A stretch of DNA of 10,179 nt from Actinomycetota bacterium (GTDB lineage: Bacteria > Actinomycetota > UBA4738 > HRBIN12). Shown one piece after another: positions 1 through 7,800 of this stretch; position 1 is the first letter of the stretch, and every line of letters starts with the position of its first letter. The notes under the pieces were generated by a model. The model saw nothing but the letters and a program-made list of their open reading frames with translations. It did not search any database and was not told where the DNA came from. The stretch lies in assembly GCA_005883885.1 (NCBI GenBank), contig VAYF01000119.1, positions 1-10,179 of the forward strand, read 5' to 3'. The translations under genes were made by a program, and so were the position numbers.

Positions 1-1014
1 GAGTCGCTCCCGTAGGCCGGCGTCACTGGTTATCGCCTGCAGCGCCGAAGCGAGCCCAGGAAGATCTCCTGGCTCGGGCATGAGCGCTTCGCGGCCGTTC
101 TTGGCGAGGCGCGGCAGGTTCGCGGTCCGCCAGCCGACCACGGGGAGGCCGACCGAGATCGCCTCCGCCCAGGCTGTTCCGTAGGCGTCGACGACCGAGC
201 AGAGCGCGAAGACGTCGGCCGCTCGATACATCCGGCCGACCTCCTCGAACGGAAGCGCCCCCCGGACCATCACGCGGCGCGAAAGATCGGGCGCCGAGAT
301 CCTCCTTCGCACACGCTCGGTGTAGCGTCGATCCGCGTCGGCGCCTCCCACCAACCAAAGCGTGGCGGCGTTCTCCGGCAGCGAGGCGAAGGCGTTGAGG
401 AGCTGGAAGATGCCCTTGTTGGGCGTCCAGTTGGCGACGCACAAGATCGCCACATCGCGTCCCTGGCGGAGGTCGAGCGGCGGTTCCCCGTCGAACGGCA
501 CATCGCATCCGGGCGGTACGAAACGGATGCGGTCGTCTGGCACCCCCAGCCTGCAGAGCGTGTCGACGAGGCTCCGGCCGGCAACGATGAAGCCGCTCGC
601 GTGACCGTACGCGAGGCGGTCGAGGGCTCCCTGCGCGAGAGTGCGGATCCATCCGTGACCCACGCCCCCCGGTGCCTGATGCAGAACAGCGATGACCGGC
701 ACGGGCGACCGAGCGATCCACGGCGCCACGAACGCCGCGGCGAGACCGTCGAGCACGATGGCGTCCGAGCGCTCTGAGGCGGCGCGCAACGTCCGCGCCG
801 CCGTCGCGATCGGGAGGGGCCACGAACGGTCCGGGATCGAACAGAACCGGATCTCCGCACCGGATCCTGGAGCAGCCCGCGCGATCTTGCGGTGGTAACG
901 ATGGCCACCGGTCTGCTGGTTGGGATCGCCGAGCGTCACGAGAGCGAGGCGGAGGACGGGCTGCCCGATCGCGTCAGGTGAGGGAACGGTCCCGGCGGAC
1001 TCAGAGTCGCGCAC
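1..1014 (-). CDS. GT4-type glycosyltransferase, C-terminus cut by window edge
   Basis: This is a cytosolic or membrane-associated GT-B glycosyltransferase of the GT4 family, which transfers a sugar from an activated donor to an unknown acceptor. 338 residues are visible and the frame is still open at base 1. The N-terminal Rossmann half begins near residue 20 (LRLALVTLGDP), with a short glycine stretch (QTGGH) after strand 1. The C-terminal donor-binding half starts near residue 185 (VAILCVANWTPNKG), the usual KG motif. The family's E-x7-E motif appears as D276-x7-E284 in DAYGTAWAEA, so the first acid is Asp. The GTG start at 1014 is chosen because GGAGG lies 5 bases upstream. It overlaps the end of the PTPS-like gene by 14 bases, so the two are probably translationally coupled. 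The family call is solid; donor and acceptor cannot be read from sequence. The context suggests that the acceptor belongs to a GTP-derived pathway, which is inference. Confidence 0.9.
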   Translation of the reverse strand, partial: MRDSESAGTVPSPDAIGQPVLRLALVTLGDPNQQTGGHRYHRKIARAAPGSGAEIRFCSIPDRSWPLPIATAARTLRAASERSDAIVLDGLAAAFVAPWIARSPVPVIAVLHQAPGGVGHGWIRTLAQGALDRLAYGHASGFIVAGRSLVDTLCRLGVPDDRIRFVPPGCDVPFDGEPPLDLRQGRDVAILCVANWTPNKGIFQLLNAFASLPENAATLWLVGGADADRRYTERVRRRISAPDLSRRVMVRGALPFEEVGRMYRAADVFALCSVVDAYGTAWAEAISVGLPVVGWRTANLPRLAKNGREALMPEPGDLPGLASALQAITSDAGLRERL

Positions 1015-1369
1015 GTATGCCTCCGAACGCGTCCTCGGACTCCCACACTCGGACCGCAAGGAACTCAACACGTTCGATCCTGAGCGGCATCGTCAGCTGG
1101 CCATGGATCCACGCAGCGAGGGCCTCCACGGTCACGACCTCCGCGGCGCAGACATGGGCGAGGTCGCGGTCACGTGCCCTGTCCACCGCGTCCGCGAGGG
1201 AAGCCGTGACGACGTCGAGATCACACACCATCCCCCGCTCGTCAAGGCTCTCCCGTTCGGCCACCACCTCCACGCGGTAGTCGTGCGCGTGGAGCTCGTC
1301 CTCGGGCGGTGGCCGCGACGGCATGCTGTGGAACGCGCGGAATCGGGCCGCGGCGCCGACCTCGAACAT
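1001..1369 (-). CDS. 6-pyruvoyltetrahydropterin synthase / QueD-like protein
   Basis: This is a 122-residue protein of the T-fold PTPS/QueD family, whose members bind zinc and convert 7,8-dihydroneopterin triphosphate to pyruvoyl- or carboxy-tetrahydropterin. The three zinc-ligand histidines are visible as H14 (RAFHSMP), H27 and H29 (LHAHDY). The acidic TVEALAAWI segment (E82) and the late conserved Glu (VRVWE, E110) also fit. Three family features are missing. There is no Cys between H14 and H27. The Asp-His of the usual LDH motif seems replaced by Arg-Asp around residues 66-67. The loop before H27 is shorter than in E. coli QueD. Chemistry may therefore differ from both PTPS and QueD. The gene is the middle one of the operon: its ATG shares one base with the dehydrogenase stop (TGATG), and GAGG lies 5 bases upstream. 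The length is slightly below the family norm of about 120-150. Fold call confident, reaction unknown. Confidence 0.85.
   Translation of the reverse strand: MFEVGAAARFRAFHSMPSRPPPEDELHAHDYRVEVVAERESLDERGMVCDLDVVTASLADAVDRARDRDLAHVCAAEVVTVEALAAWIHGQLTMPLRIERVEFLAVRVWESEDAFGGIRARL
1020..1024 (-). promoter_or_regulatory. Ribosome binding site for the glycosyltransferase
   Basis: GGAGG on the minus strand sits 5 bases before the GTG at 1014, inside the last codons of the upstream PTPS-like gene. It decides the start, because no ATG is nearby in that frame and the next GTG upstream (near 1071) lies deep inside the previous gene. Confidence 0.75.
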
Positions 1370-2361
1370 CAATACCTCAGCGCGACGTGCATGAGGCCGG
1401 CATCTCCCCGATCGAGCGCCGCGTACGCTTCCGCCGCTCGATCGAACGCCACATCGTGCGTCGTGAGGAGCTTGAGGGGCAGCTCGGTCAGCAACCTGGT
1501 CGCGACCCTGCGACGGCGCTGCACATCCCACTTCCCCGCGAGATGCGTCGGGATCGTCGACACCTGCGTGCTTCGGATCTGGAGACGGCGTCGATGGAAC
1601 TCCCGGCCGAGTGGCAGTGAAACGTCCTTGGTCCCGTACCAGCTGCACACGAGCACCTCACCCTCGTGCCGGAGGAGCTCGAGCGCCCGCGCGAGGGCGG
1701 GCGGGTGTCCCGTCGCATCCACGACGAGCGGGACACCGGCGCCGGACGTCAGCCGCTCGACGACCGCGCCGATCTCGGAGACGTTGACCGCGGGGATCCC
1801 GAACAGGATCGCGGCCTCACGACGGTCCTCGCGCGGATCGACACCCACGACCTCCGCCCCGGCCCGGTCCAGCAGCGCGGCGGTGAGGATCCCGACCGGC
1901 CCGAGGCCGAGGATCACCACCGGCTCCTCCAGCCGGGGACCCGCATCGAGCGAGACCTGCAGAGCCGTCTCGACGAGCGGGAACAGCGTCGCGATGCGGC
2001 CGTCGACCTGGTCGATGATGACGGCGTCCGTGCCCCGCACGGTGAACAGGTCCTGATGAGGGTGGAACGCGAAGGCCGCCGCCCCCTCCGGCACGTCGTC
2101 GTCGTGGGAGGTCACGACCTCTCCCACGCAGCTGTATCCGTACGCGAACGGGTACTCGAAGCGCCCGCCGAGCGAGCTGATCGTCTCGTCGCGGGCCGAA
2201 TCGGGGTCGAGCTCACCTCGGTAGGCGAGTAGCTCGGTGCCGCCACTGATCCCCGACCAACGGGTGCGAACGAGGAGCTCTCCGTCCGCCGGTGGAAGCA
2301 CGTCAACGACGGCGTATCCGACACGACGCGGAGCGACGAACCGCAGGACACGCCCCTTCAT
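1369..2361 (-). CDS. Medium-chain dehydrogenase/reductase (zinc-ADH superfamily), NAD(P)-binding
   Basis: This 330-residue soluble oxidoreductase has the two-domain medium-chain dehydrogenase layout. The N-terminal GroES-like domain spans about residues 1-130 and contains SGISGGTELL and YGYSCVGEV. The Rossmann domain has the dinucleotide motif G152-L-G-P-V-G157, with an acidic residue ending strand 2 (VGVD, D175), which usually favours NAD(H) over NADP(H). The catalytic zinc Cys of classical alcohol dehydrogenases is Ser (S39) here, and the four-Cys structural zinc loop is absent, so zinc chemistry is doubtful. The overall feel resembles the BchC/threonine-dehydrogenase-like branch. It is the first gene of the leftward operon, it shares one base with the next gene, and it is divergent from the RibA-RibD fusion. 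I infer oxidation or reduction of a ribityl- or pterin-side-chain intermediate; the substrate is not readable. Superfamily confident, function open. Confidence 0.88.
   Translation of the reverse strand: MKGRVLRFVAPRRVGYAVVDVLPPADGELLVRTRWSGISGGTELLAYRGELDPDSARDETISSLGGRFEYPFAYGYSCVGEVVTSHDDDVPEGAAAFAFHPHQDLFTVRGTDAVIIDQVDGRIATLFPLVETALQVSLDAGPRLEEPVVILGLGPVGILTAALLDRAGAEVVGVDPREDRREAAILFGIPAVNVSEIGAVVERLTSGAGVPLVVDATGHPPALARALELLRHEGEVLVCSWYGTKDVSLPLGREFHRRRLQIRSTQVSTIPTHLAGKWDVQRRRRVATRLLTELPLKLLTTHDVAFDRAAEAYAALDRGDAGLMHVALRY
1375..1378 (-). promoter_or_regulatory. Ribosome binding site for the PTPS-like gene
   Basis: GAGG on the minus strand lies 5 bases before the ATG at 1369, within the last codons of the dehydrogenase gene. 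Together with the TGATG stop-start overlap it indicates coupled translation, and it favours this short start over a longer in-frame extension reaching back to 1648. Confidence 0.65.
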
Positions 2362-2441
2362 GGGCTGGCACCTACCCGGAGCTCCCTCTCGTCAATCGCG
2401 TGGTGGTTGAAAGAACGACATCGCGGGAAAGCGGCGGGTAC
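2362..2441. promoter_or_regulatory. Divergent intergenic region with a possible operator
   Basis: This 80-bp gap separates the ATG of the leftward dehydrogenase from the ATG of the rightward RibA-RibD gene, so both promoters should lie here or slightly inside the genes. I see an imperfect inverted repeat, TCAATC-N7-GGTTGA, at 2392-2410, a plausible small operator. On the minus strand a TTGACG could act as a -35, followed 15 bases later by a poor TAGGTG. Neither strand shows a strong -10. The start codons have only weak Shine-Dalgarno matches: AGGTG seven bases before the leftward ATG, and GGCGGG four bases before the rightward one. No FMN riboswitch-like leader fits in this space. Confidence 0.4.
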
Positions 2442-3767
2442 ATGTCCTCAACCTCGGTCGTCCCCACGGAGCTCGCGGAGCTGACGTTGCCCACTCCCTT
2501 CGGCGAGTGGCAGACCCGAGCGTTCGATCACGAGGGCTCCGTCCACCTGTATCTGTGCCGGGGAGCCATCGGGGACGGCGAAGACATCTTGGTGCGTCTG
2601 CATTCGGGATGCCTGACCGGCGACGCACTCGGGTCGCTCCGGTGCGACTGCGGTGTCCAACTTCGGCAGGCGCAACGGGCGATCGCCGCCGAGGGCCGCG
2701 GCGTGCTCGTGTATTCCACGGATCACGAGGGCCGAGGGATCGGTCTCGCCAACAAGCTGCGAGCGTACGTGCTGCAGGATGGCGGTCTCGATACGTTGCA
2801 GGCGAATCAGCACCTTGGGTTCCCTGCGGATCAACGTACGTTCGCCGATGCCGCCGCCTGCCTGCGCGCGCTTGGCATCCGGTCGGTCCGCCTGATGTCG
2901 AACAACCCGGACAAAGCGCGTGCCCTGGCGGATGCCGGCATCCACGTGCTCCGTGTGGAGGGACTCCCGACCGCCGCGCACACCCGCAACGTCCGGTACC
3001 TGACGACGAAGCAAGACCTCCTGGGCCACCGGGTGCCGATGGGACCGCCTCTGGCCGACGACGTGAGCCGTCCGGCCGACATCGGGGCTCTCCTCGGAAC
3101 CGTGCGTCCCACCGAGAAAAAGCCGTACATGGTCATCAAGTACGCCCAGACGCTCGACGGCAGGATCGCCACCTCGACCGGAGACTCCCGGTGGATCAGC
3201 GGCGAGGAGGAACGCCGTGTCTCGCACGGACTGCGCGCGTCGTGCGACGCCGTGGTTGTGGGAGTCGGGACGGTCCTTCGTGACGATCCCCAGCTCACGG
3301 TCCGGATGGTGCCGGGGGCCTCCCCGATCCGCGTCGTGCTCGATTCGACGCTGAGGATCCCCGACGGCTCGCTCGTGCTCGCCGACGACGCCGCCACGAC
3401 GATCGTCACGACCGATCGGTCGTCGCCCGACCGGCGAGACGACCTCCGGCGCCGGGGGGTATCGGTCGTCGTCGTGCCGAGCGGGCCGCGTGGCGTGGAT
3501 CTCGACGTGGCGCTTCAGGTCCTCCGTGAAGACGGGATCCGGTCGGCGCTGGTGGAGGGCGGTGCGCGTGTGATCACGTCGTTCCTCTCCCGCAACCTCG
3601 CCGACCGCCTGGTCGTCGGCATCGCGCCGCGATTGATCGGGAGCGGCACGGACGCCGTCCACGATCTCGGCGTCACCGATGTTTCGCGATCGATCAGGAT
3701 CGAACGTCGAGCCGTTCACTTGGCCGGCGAGGACGTGCTCATCGCCGGCGACGTCGCCCGCCAATAG
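2442..3767 (+). CDS. GTP cyclohydrolase II fused to RibD-type reductase domain
   Basis: This 441-residue cytosolic fusion has an N-terminal RibA domain (about 13-195) that opens GTP to a 2,5-diamino-6-ribosylamino-pyrimidinone phosphate. Visible are LPTPFG, the zinc cysteines C57, C68 and C70, the EGR motif (96-98), Y109 in KLRAY, the catalytic D130 and R132, and SNNP-K158. The C-terminal RibD_C/dihydrofolate-reductase-like domain (about 228-437) shows KYAQTLDGRIA, SRWIS, GVGTVLRDDPQL and VEGGA, and should reduce the ribosyl group to ribityl using NADPH. There is no cytidine-deaminase domain and no RibB domain, so riboflavin precursors cannot be completed by this protein alone. Oddities are HSGC where HSEC is usual, and YSTDHEGR where actinobacterial RibA has about YLRGHEGR. 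The ATG at 2442 is chosen because upstream codons would overlap the divergent gene. Domain calls are firm; the role in an accessory pathway rather than in riboflavin synthesis is inference. Confidence 0.92.
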   Translation: MSSTSVVPTELAELTLPTPFGEWQTRAFDHEGSVHLYLCRGAIGDGEDILVRLHSGCLTGDALGSLRCDCGVQLRQAQRAIAAEGRGVLVYSTDHEGRGIGLANKLRAYVLQDGGLDTLQANQHLGFPADQRTFADAAACLRALGIRSVRLMSNNPDKARALADAGIHVLRVEGLPTAAHTRNVRYLTTKQDLLGHRVPMGPPLADDVSRPADIGALLGTVRPTEKKPYMVIKYAQTLDGRIATSTGDSRWISGEEERRVSHGLRASCDAVVVGVGTVLRDDPQLTVRMVPGASPIRVVLDSTLRIPDGSLVLADDAATTIVTTDRSSPDRRDDLRRRGVSVVVVPSGPRGVDLDVALQVLREDGIRSALVEGGARVITSFLSRNLADRLVVGIAPRLIGSGTDAVHDLGVTDVSRSIRIERRAVHLAGEDVLIAGDVARQ

Positions 3768-3798
3768 TGAGATGTGCGGCCGTGGTTCTCGATGGCGA
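3768..3798. other. Short convergent intergenic gap
   Basis: Only 31 bases separate the stop of the RibA-RibD gene from the stop of the leftward kinase/receiver frame. I see no T-tract and no compact GC hairpin, so there is no intrinsic terminator I can support. Transcripts from the two sides probably overlap or end by factor-dependent termination. Confidence 0.5.
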
Positions 3799-4890
3799 CT
3801 ACGCGCCGGACATCTTCCGCCAGACCGCGGGGAGCGCTTCGCGGACGATGTCGAGCTCGCGAGCCATCGCGTCCACCCGGGCCGAGCCATCCTCGGGCAT
3901 GCCACGCTTCGCGGCATCCTCGAGCTCACGGCTGCGCCCGGCGAGCTCGTGGGCGCCGAACGTCGCGGCGTTGGACTTCAGCGTGTGGGCTGCCCGGCGA
4001 ACCTCCTCCGCATCGCCGGCGTCGAGACCGGCGCGGGCGGCGGCGACCAGGCCCGGGGTATCGGCGACGAACTGCTCGATCAGGTCCGAGACGAACCCCG
4101 CGTCACCGCCCGTCCCATCGGCGAGCCGCGCCAGGACCGCCTCATCGATCGGACCGTCCGTCGGCACATCCGCCGCCGGATCGCTGTTCCCCGACCCGCG
4201 TCGTGGCGTCCGCTTGATCGCGCCCACCAGCTCATCGACCCGGATGGGTTTGGCCACGTAGTCGTTCATCCCCGCCGCGAGGCATCGCTCGCGGTCACCG
4301 CTCATCGCCTCTGCGGTCATCGCGATGATCCACGGGCGCTCGCCCTCGGGCCAGCGCTCGAGGATCTGACGCGTCGCCTCGAGCCCGTCCATCTCCGGCA
4401 TCTGTACGTCCGAGAGCAACAGGTCGTACGTCTGTCGCTCGACGGCCTCGAGTGCCTCCAGACCGTTCGCCACGATGTCCGCCCGGTACCCGAGCTTCTC
4501 CAGCAGCCGGATCGCGAGCTTCTGATTCACGACGTTGTCCTCGGCCAAGAGGATCCGGAGCGGGTGCCTGGATGCGAGCCCCTCGTCCAGCGCGCTCGCG
4601 GCCCCTTCGGCGCCATCTTCCTGTGTGGTTCCGAGGACGGTCGCGACCGCGGCATGCAGCGGCGAAGCCTTGATCGGCTTCGTCACGACCGGCCCGATGC
4701 CCGACGCCGGCCATCGGGGGTCCGCCGCGACGTCGTGCTGGCTCACCGAGGACGCCAAGACGATCGGCAGGCCCGGCGCACGTTGATGGATGGCCGCGGC
4801 GAGGTCGAGTCCGTCCATGCCCGGCATCAGCATGTCGATCACGGCCAGATCGATCCGGCCCTCCTCGAGCGCCGTGAGCGCCTCCTCTGA
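3799..4890 (-). pseudogene. Frame-separated C-terminal part of the hybrid kinase: partial receiver 1, receiver 2, HPt
   Basis: This is the out-of-frame remainder of the hybrid histidine kinase gene. Recognisable sequence starts at SEEALTALEEG near 4890 and contains most of receiver 1, but without strand 1, helix 1 or the acidic pair. Its phospho-acceptor Asp is in VIDMLMPGMDG, and its Ser (LASS) and Lys (VTKP) are present. Counting from the Met at 4842, receiver 2 is complete: E101-D102, D145 in SDVQMPEMDG, T176 and K198. The HPt domain follows with phospho-His H286 in AAHTLKSNAATFG, and the protein ends at TAG 3799. There is no convincing start of its own: the Met at 4842 lies inside a receiver strand, and I see no reason to expect initiation there. 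It therefore reads as the lost tail of the upstream kinase after a deletion with frameshift. If translated alone it would be an orphan phosphorelay module. Confidence 0.8.
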
Positions 4891-7800
4891 ACGATCCGTC
4901 GCGGCGGAGAGCGGTCGGCGACATCTCGGTCGCCCCCGCCTCGACCATGACGTGGAACGTGCTTCCCTGTCCGGGCACGCCGGCGCTCTCCACCGAGATC
5001 GTGCCGCCCATCAGCTCGGCGAGTCGTCGGCTGATCGCGAGTCCCAGACCGGTGCCCCCGTAGCGCCGGCTGGTCGAGACATCCGCTTGGCTGAAGGACT
5101 CGAAGAGCCGGTCGGCGCGGTCGGTAGGGATCCCGATGCCGGTGTCCCGCACGGCCAGGTGGTAGCCGATCGTGCCGGGTCGCTCCGACGGGCCGGCAGC
5201 GGCCGTGACGACGATCTCACCGGTCTCGGTGAACTTCACGGCGTTGTTGAGGAGGTTGAGCAGGATCTGTCGGAGGCGACTGACGTCCCCGACGGCCGTC
5301 TCGGGCGTGCCGGGCTCGATGTCGTAGGCGACCTCGAGCCCCTTCTTCGCAGCGACCGGCCCGATCAGGTCCACCACCGACTCGATGCAGGCTCGGAGAT
5401 CGAACGGCGCCCGCTCCAGATCCATGCGCCCCGCCTCGATCTTCGAGAAGTCGAGGATGTCGTTGATGATCGCGAGCAGGGCCTCGCCGCTGTTCGCGAC
5501 CGTCGCGGCGTAGTCGCGCTGCTCCGCATCGAGCGAGGTTTCGAGCAGCAACCCGCTCATCCCGATGATCGCGTTCATCGGGGTCCGGATCTCGTGGCTG
5601 GTCGCAGCCAGGAAGGCGCTCTTCGCTTCGTTCGCCTCCTCAGCGACCTGCCGCGCGTCCTGAGCTTCCCGGAACAACCGCGCGTTCTCGATCGCGATCG
5701 CCGCCTGATGGGACAGGCCGACGAGGAAACTCAGGTCCGCGTCCGTGAATCGGTCACTGGGACCCGATCGCCAGACGGCCATCATCCCGATCACGTGACC
5801 GCGGGCCAACAGCGGGGCGGCCATCAGCCGTTCCTCAGGGTTGTCCACCTCGCCGGGGATCGCCACCGCGCGCTGGTCGCTGGCGGTGTCGTTCACCACT
5901 TCCGCTACGGCCCGGTTCGCGAGGTCACCGATGATGCCCTCGCCGAGCTGGATCGTGTCGGCCATGATGAGCTCCGCGAGGTCCCCGAGCGCAACGATCG
6001 GTACGAACGTTCCGGGCTCCCGTTCGAGGAAGACGCCGCTCGTATCGGCCTCGAGGAGCTCGCGCGCTCGCTCGGTGATGCGGTTCAGGACGGCGTCGAG
6101 GTCGAGCATCCCGCCCACCTCGCGCCCGAGGTCGGCCAGGGCCGCCATCTCGCTCGCCCTGCGCTGGGTTTCGCGGTACAACCGGGCGTTCTGGATCGCC
6201 ACGCCGACGTTGGCGGCGATCGTCGACACCAGCCGCGTGTCGTTCTCGCCGAAACGTCCGGCCTGTTGCGTGCTCTGCACGCTGATCACCCCGATCGCGC
6301 GACCGGCGACCAGGATGGGCACGCCCAGGTACGACCGGGCGGGTGTGCCGACCACCTGCACGCCGACCTCTTCGAACGCCTCGGCGCGGTTGAGCAACAG
6401 CGGTTCGCGCTCCCGCAGGATCCGTGACGTTAAGCCCTCGCCGAACTGCATCGCGCGCGCCGGATCCCGTTCGCCGTTCTCGATGTAGTACGCGAACTCG
6501 ATCAGATCGGTGGTCTCGTCGTGGAGGGCGACGTAGACGATGTCGGCAGCGAAGACGTCGCGGAGCTGGTCGCCGAGCCGCTCGATCAGTGCGTCCAGGT
6601 CCAGCTGGTCGGCGAACGCCTGACCGACGCTGTTGACGACCGAGAGCTCCGCCGCGCGCTGCCGTGTCTCCTCGAAGAGGCGGGCGTTCTCGAGTCCGAC
6701 GCTCAAGCTGCCGGCGATCGTTGTCAACAGGCTCACGTCAGAGTCGCTGAACGCGTGTTCGCGATCGAGGTTGTGGAGTGAGATGACGCCCGTACCCCGA
6801 CTGCCGATCAGGAGGGGTACGAAGAGAGAAGAGAGGGATGGTTCTCCCGCGATCGCGAGCGGATTGCCCGCTTCGATGCATCGCCGTTCCATGTCCTCGT
6901 TGACGACGACCGGCTCGCGTGTCTCCAGCGCGATCCGGCGGAACCCCATGATCTCGACCGGGTGGTCGATCAATCGAACCCCACGCTCCAGCGAATACGG
7001 GAACCAGATCATGCCCGCGTCCCGATCGACCACCCCGATGTCGACGGTCTGCGCGTCGAAGATCTGCCCGATGCGCTCGCCCACGAGGTCGTACATGCCC
7101 TGCATCTCGAGGTTCTCGGCGAGGCCACGCTGCACGTCGTTGATGAGCGCCAGCTCTGCGGCCCGTTGCCTCGTCTCTTCGAAGAGGCGCGCGTTCTCAA
7201 GCGCGACGCTCAGACTGCCGGCGAGCGTCATCAGCAAGCGGACGTCACCTTCGCTGAACGCGTGCTCTCGGTCGAGGTTCTGAAGCGAGATCAACCCGGT
7301 CGCCCGATCGCCGACGAGGAGTGGGACGAACACGGCGGCCTTCGGCACCTCACCGGAGAGCACGGCTGGTTGGCCCACCTCGGCGCTCTTCGCTACGAGG
7401 TCCTCGTTGATGACCACCGGCTGGCGGGTCTCGACCGCGATCCGACGGTGCCCGATGAGCTCGATCGGGTCTTCGTCGAGGCGCTCCCCCCGCTCGATCA
7501 CGTACGGGAATCGGATGAGGCTGGACGAGATGTCGAGGATCGCGATATCCACGACCTGAGCATCGAAGATCTCCTGGATCCGGTCTCCGACAAGGTCGTA
7601 CATCGCCTGCGCGTCGAGGTTCTCGACCAGGCCGCGCTGGACGTCGTTGATCAGCGCCAACTCGGCGTTGCGCTGCCGCGTCTCTTCGAACAGACGGGCG
7701 TTCTCGAGCGCGACGCTGAGACTGCCGGCCAGCGTGGTCAGCAGTCGGACGTCCGCCTCACCGAATGCGTGGTCGCGATCGAGGTTCTGCAGCGAGACCA

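Noticed and set aside
23..908. Overlapping minus-strand frames at the left end that compete with the glycosyltransferase
   Set aside because: They are Arg/Ser-rich readings in other frames. Only the frame open from 1014 to base 1 shows GT4 motifs, a good ribosome binding site and normal residue composition.
1001..1648. Longer 215-codon start for the PTPS-like gene
   Set aside because: The extra N-terminus overlaps the dehydrogenase in another frame and has Arg/Ser/Pro-rich shadow composition. The family N-terminus matches the ATG at 1369, which has its own GAGG site.
3753..3799. GTCGCC and GGCGAC as arms of a terminator between the convergent genes
   Set aside because: The stem is only 6 bp with a 35-base loop and no T-tract, and both arms lie in or at the edge of coding sequence, so it is likely chance.
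2448..3929. Minus-strand open frame of 493 codons opposite RibA-RibD
   Set aside because: It is antisense to a well-supported enzyme whose catalytic motifs are all in the plus frame. The predicted antisense protein is Arg/Asp/His-rich without motifs.
4870..4900. Programmed ribosomal frameshift joining kinase and receivers
   Set aside because: No slippery heptamer or downstream pseudoknot is evident. More decisively, receiver sequence is missing, which a frameshift of the ribosome would not cause.
4790..6427. Long open frame on the plus strand, 545 codons, opposite the kinase gene
   Set aside because: Its predicted protein is rich in Arg, Asp, Glu and Gly with no recognisable domain, and it lies entirely antisense to the certain HATPase, HisKA and GAF coding. 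It is a GC-driven shadow.
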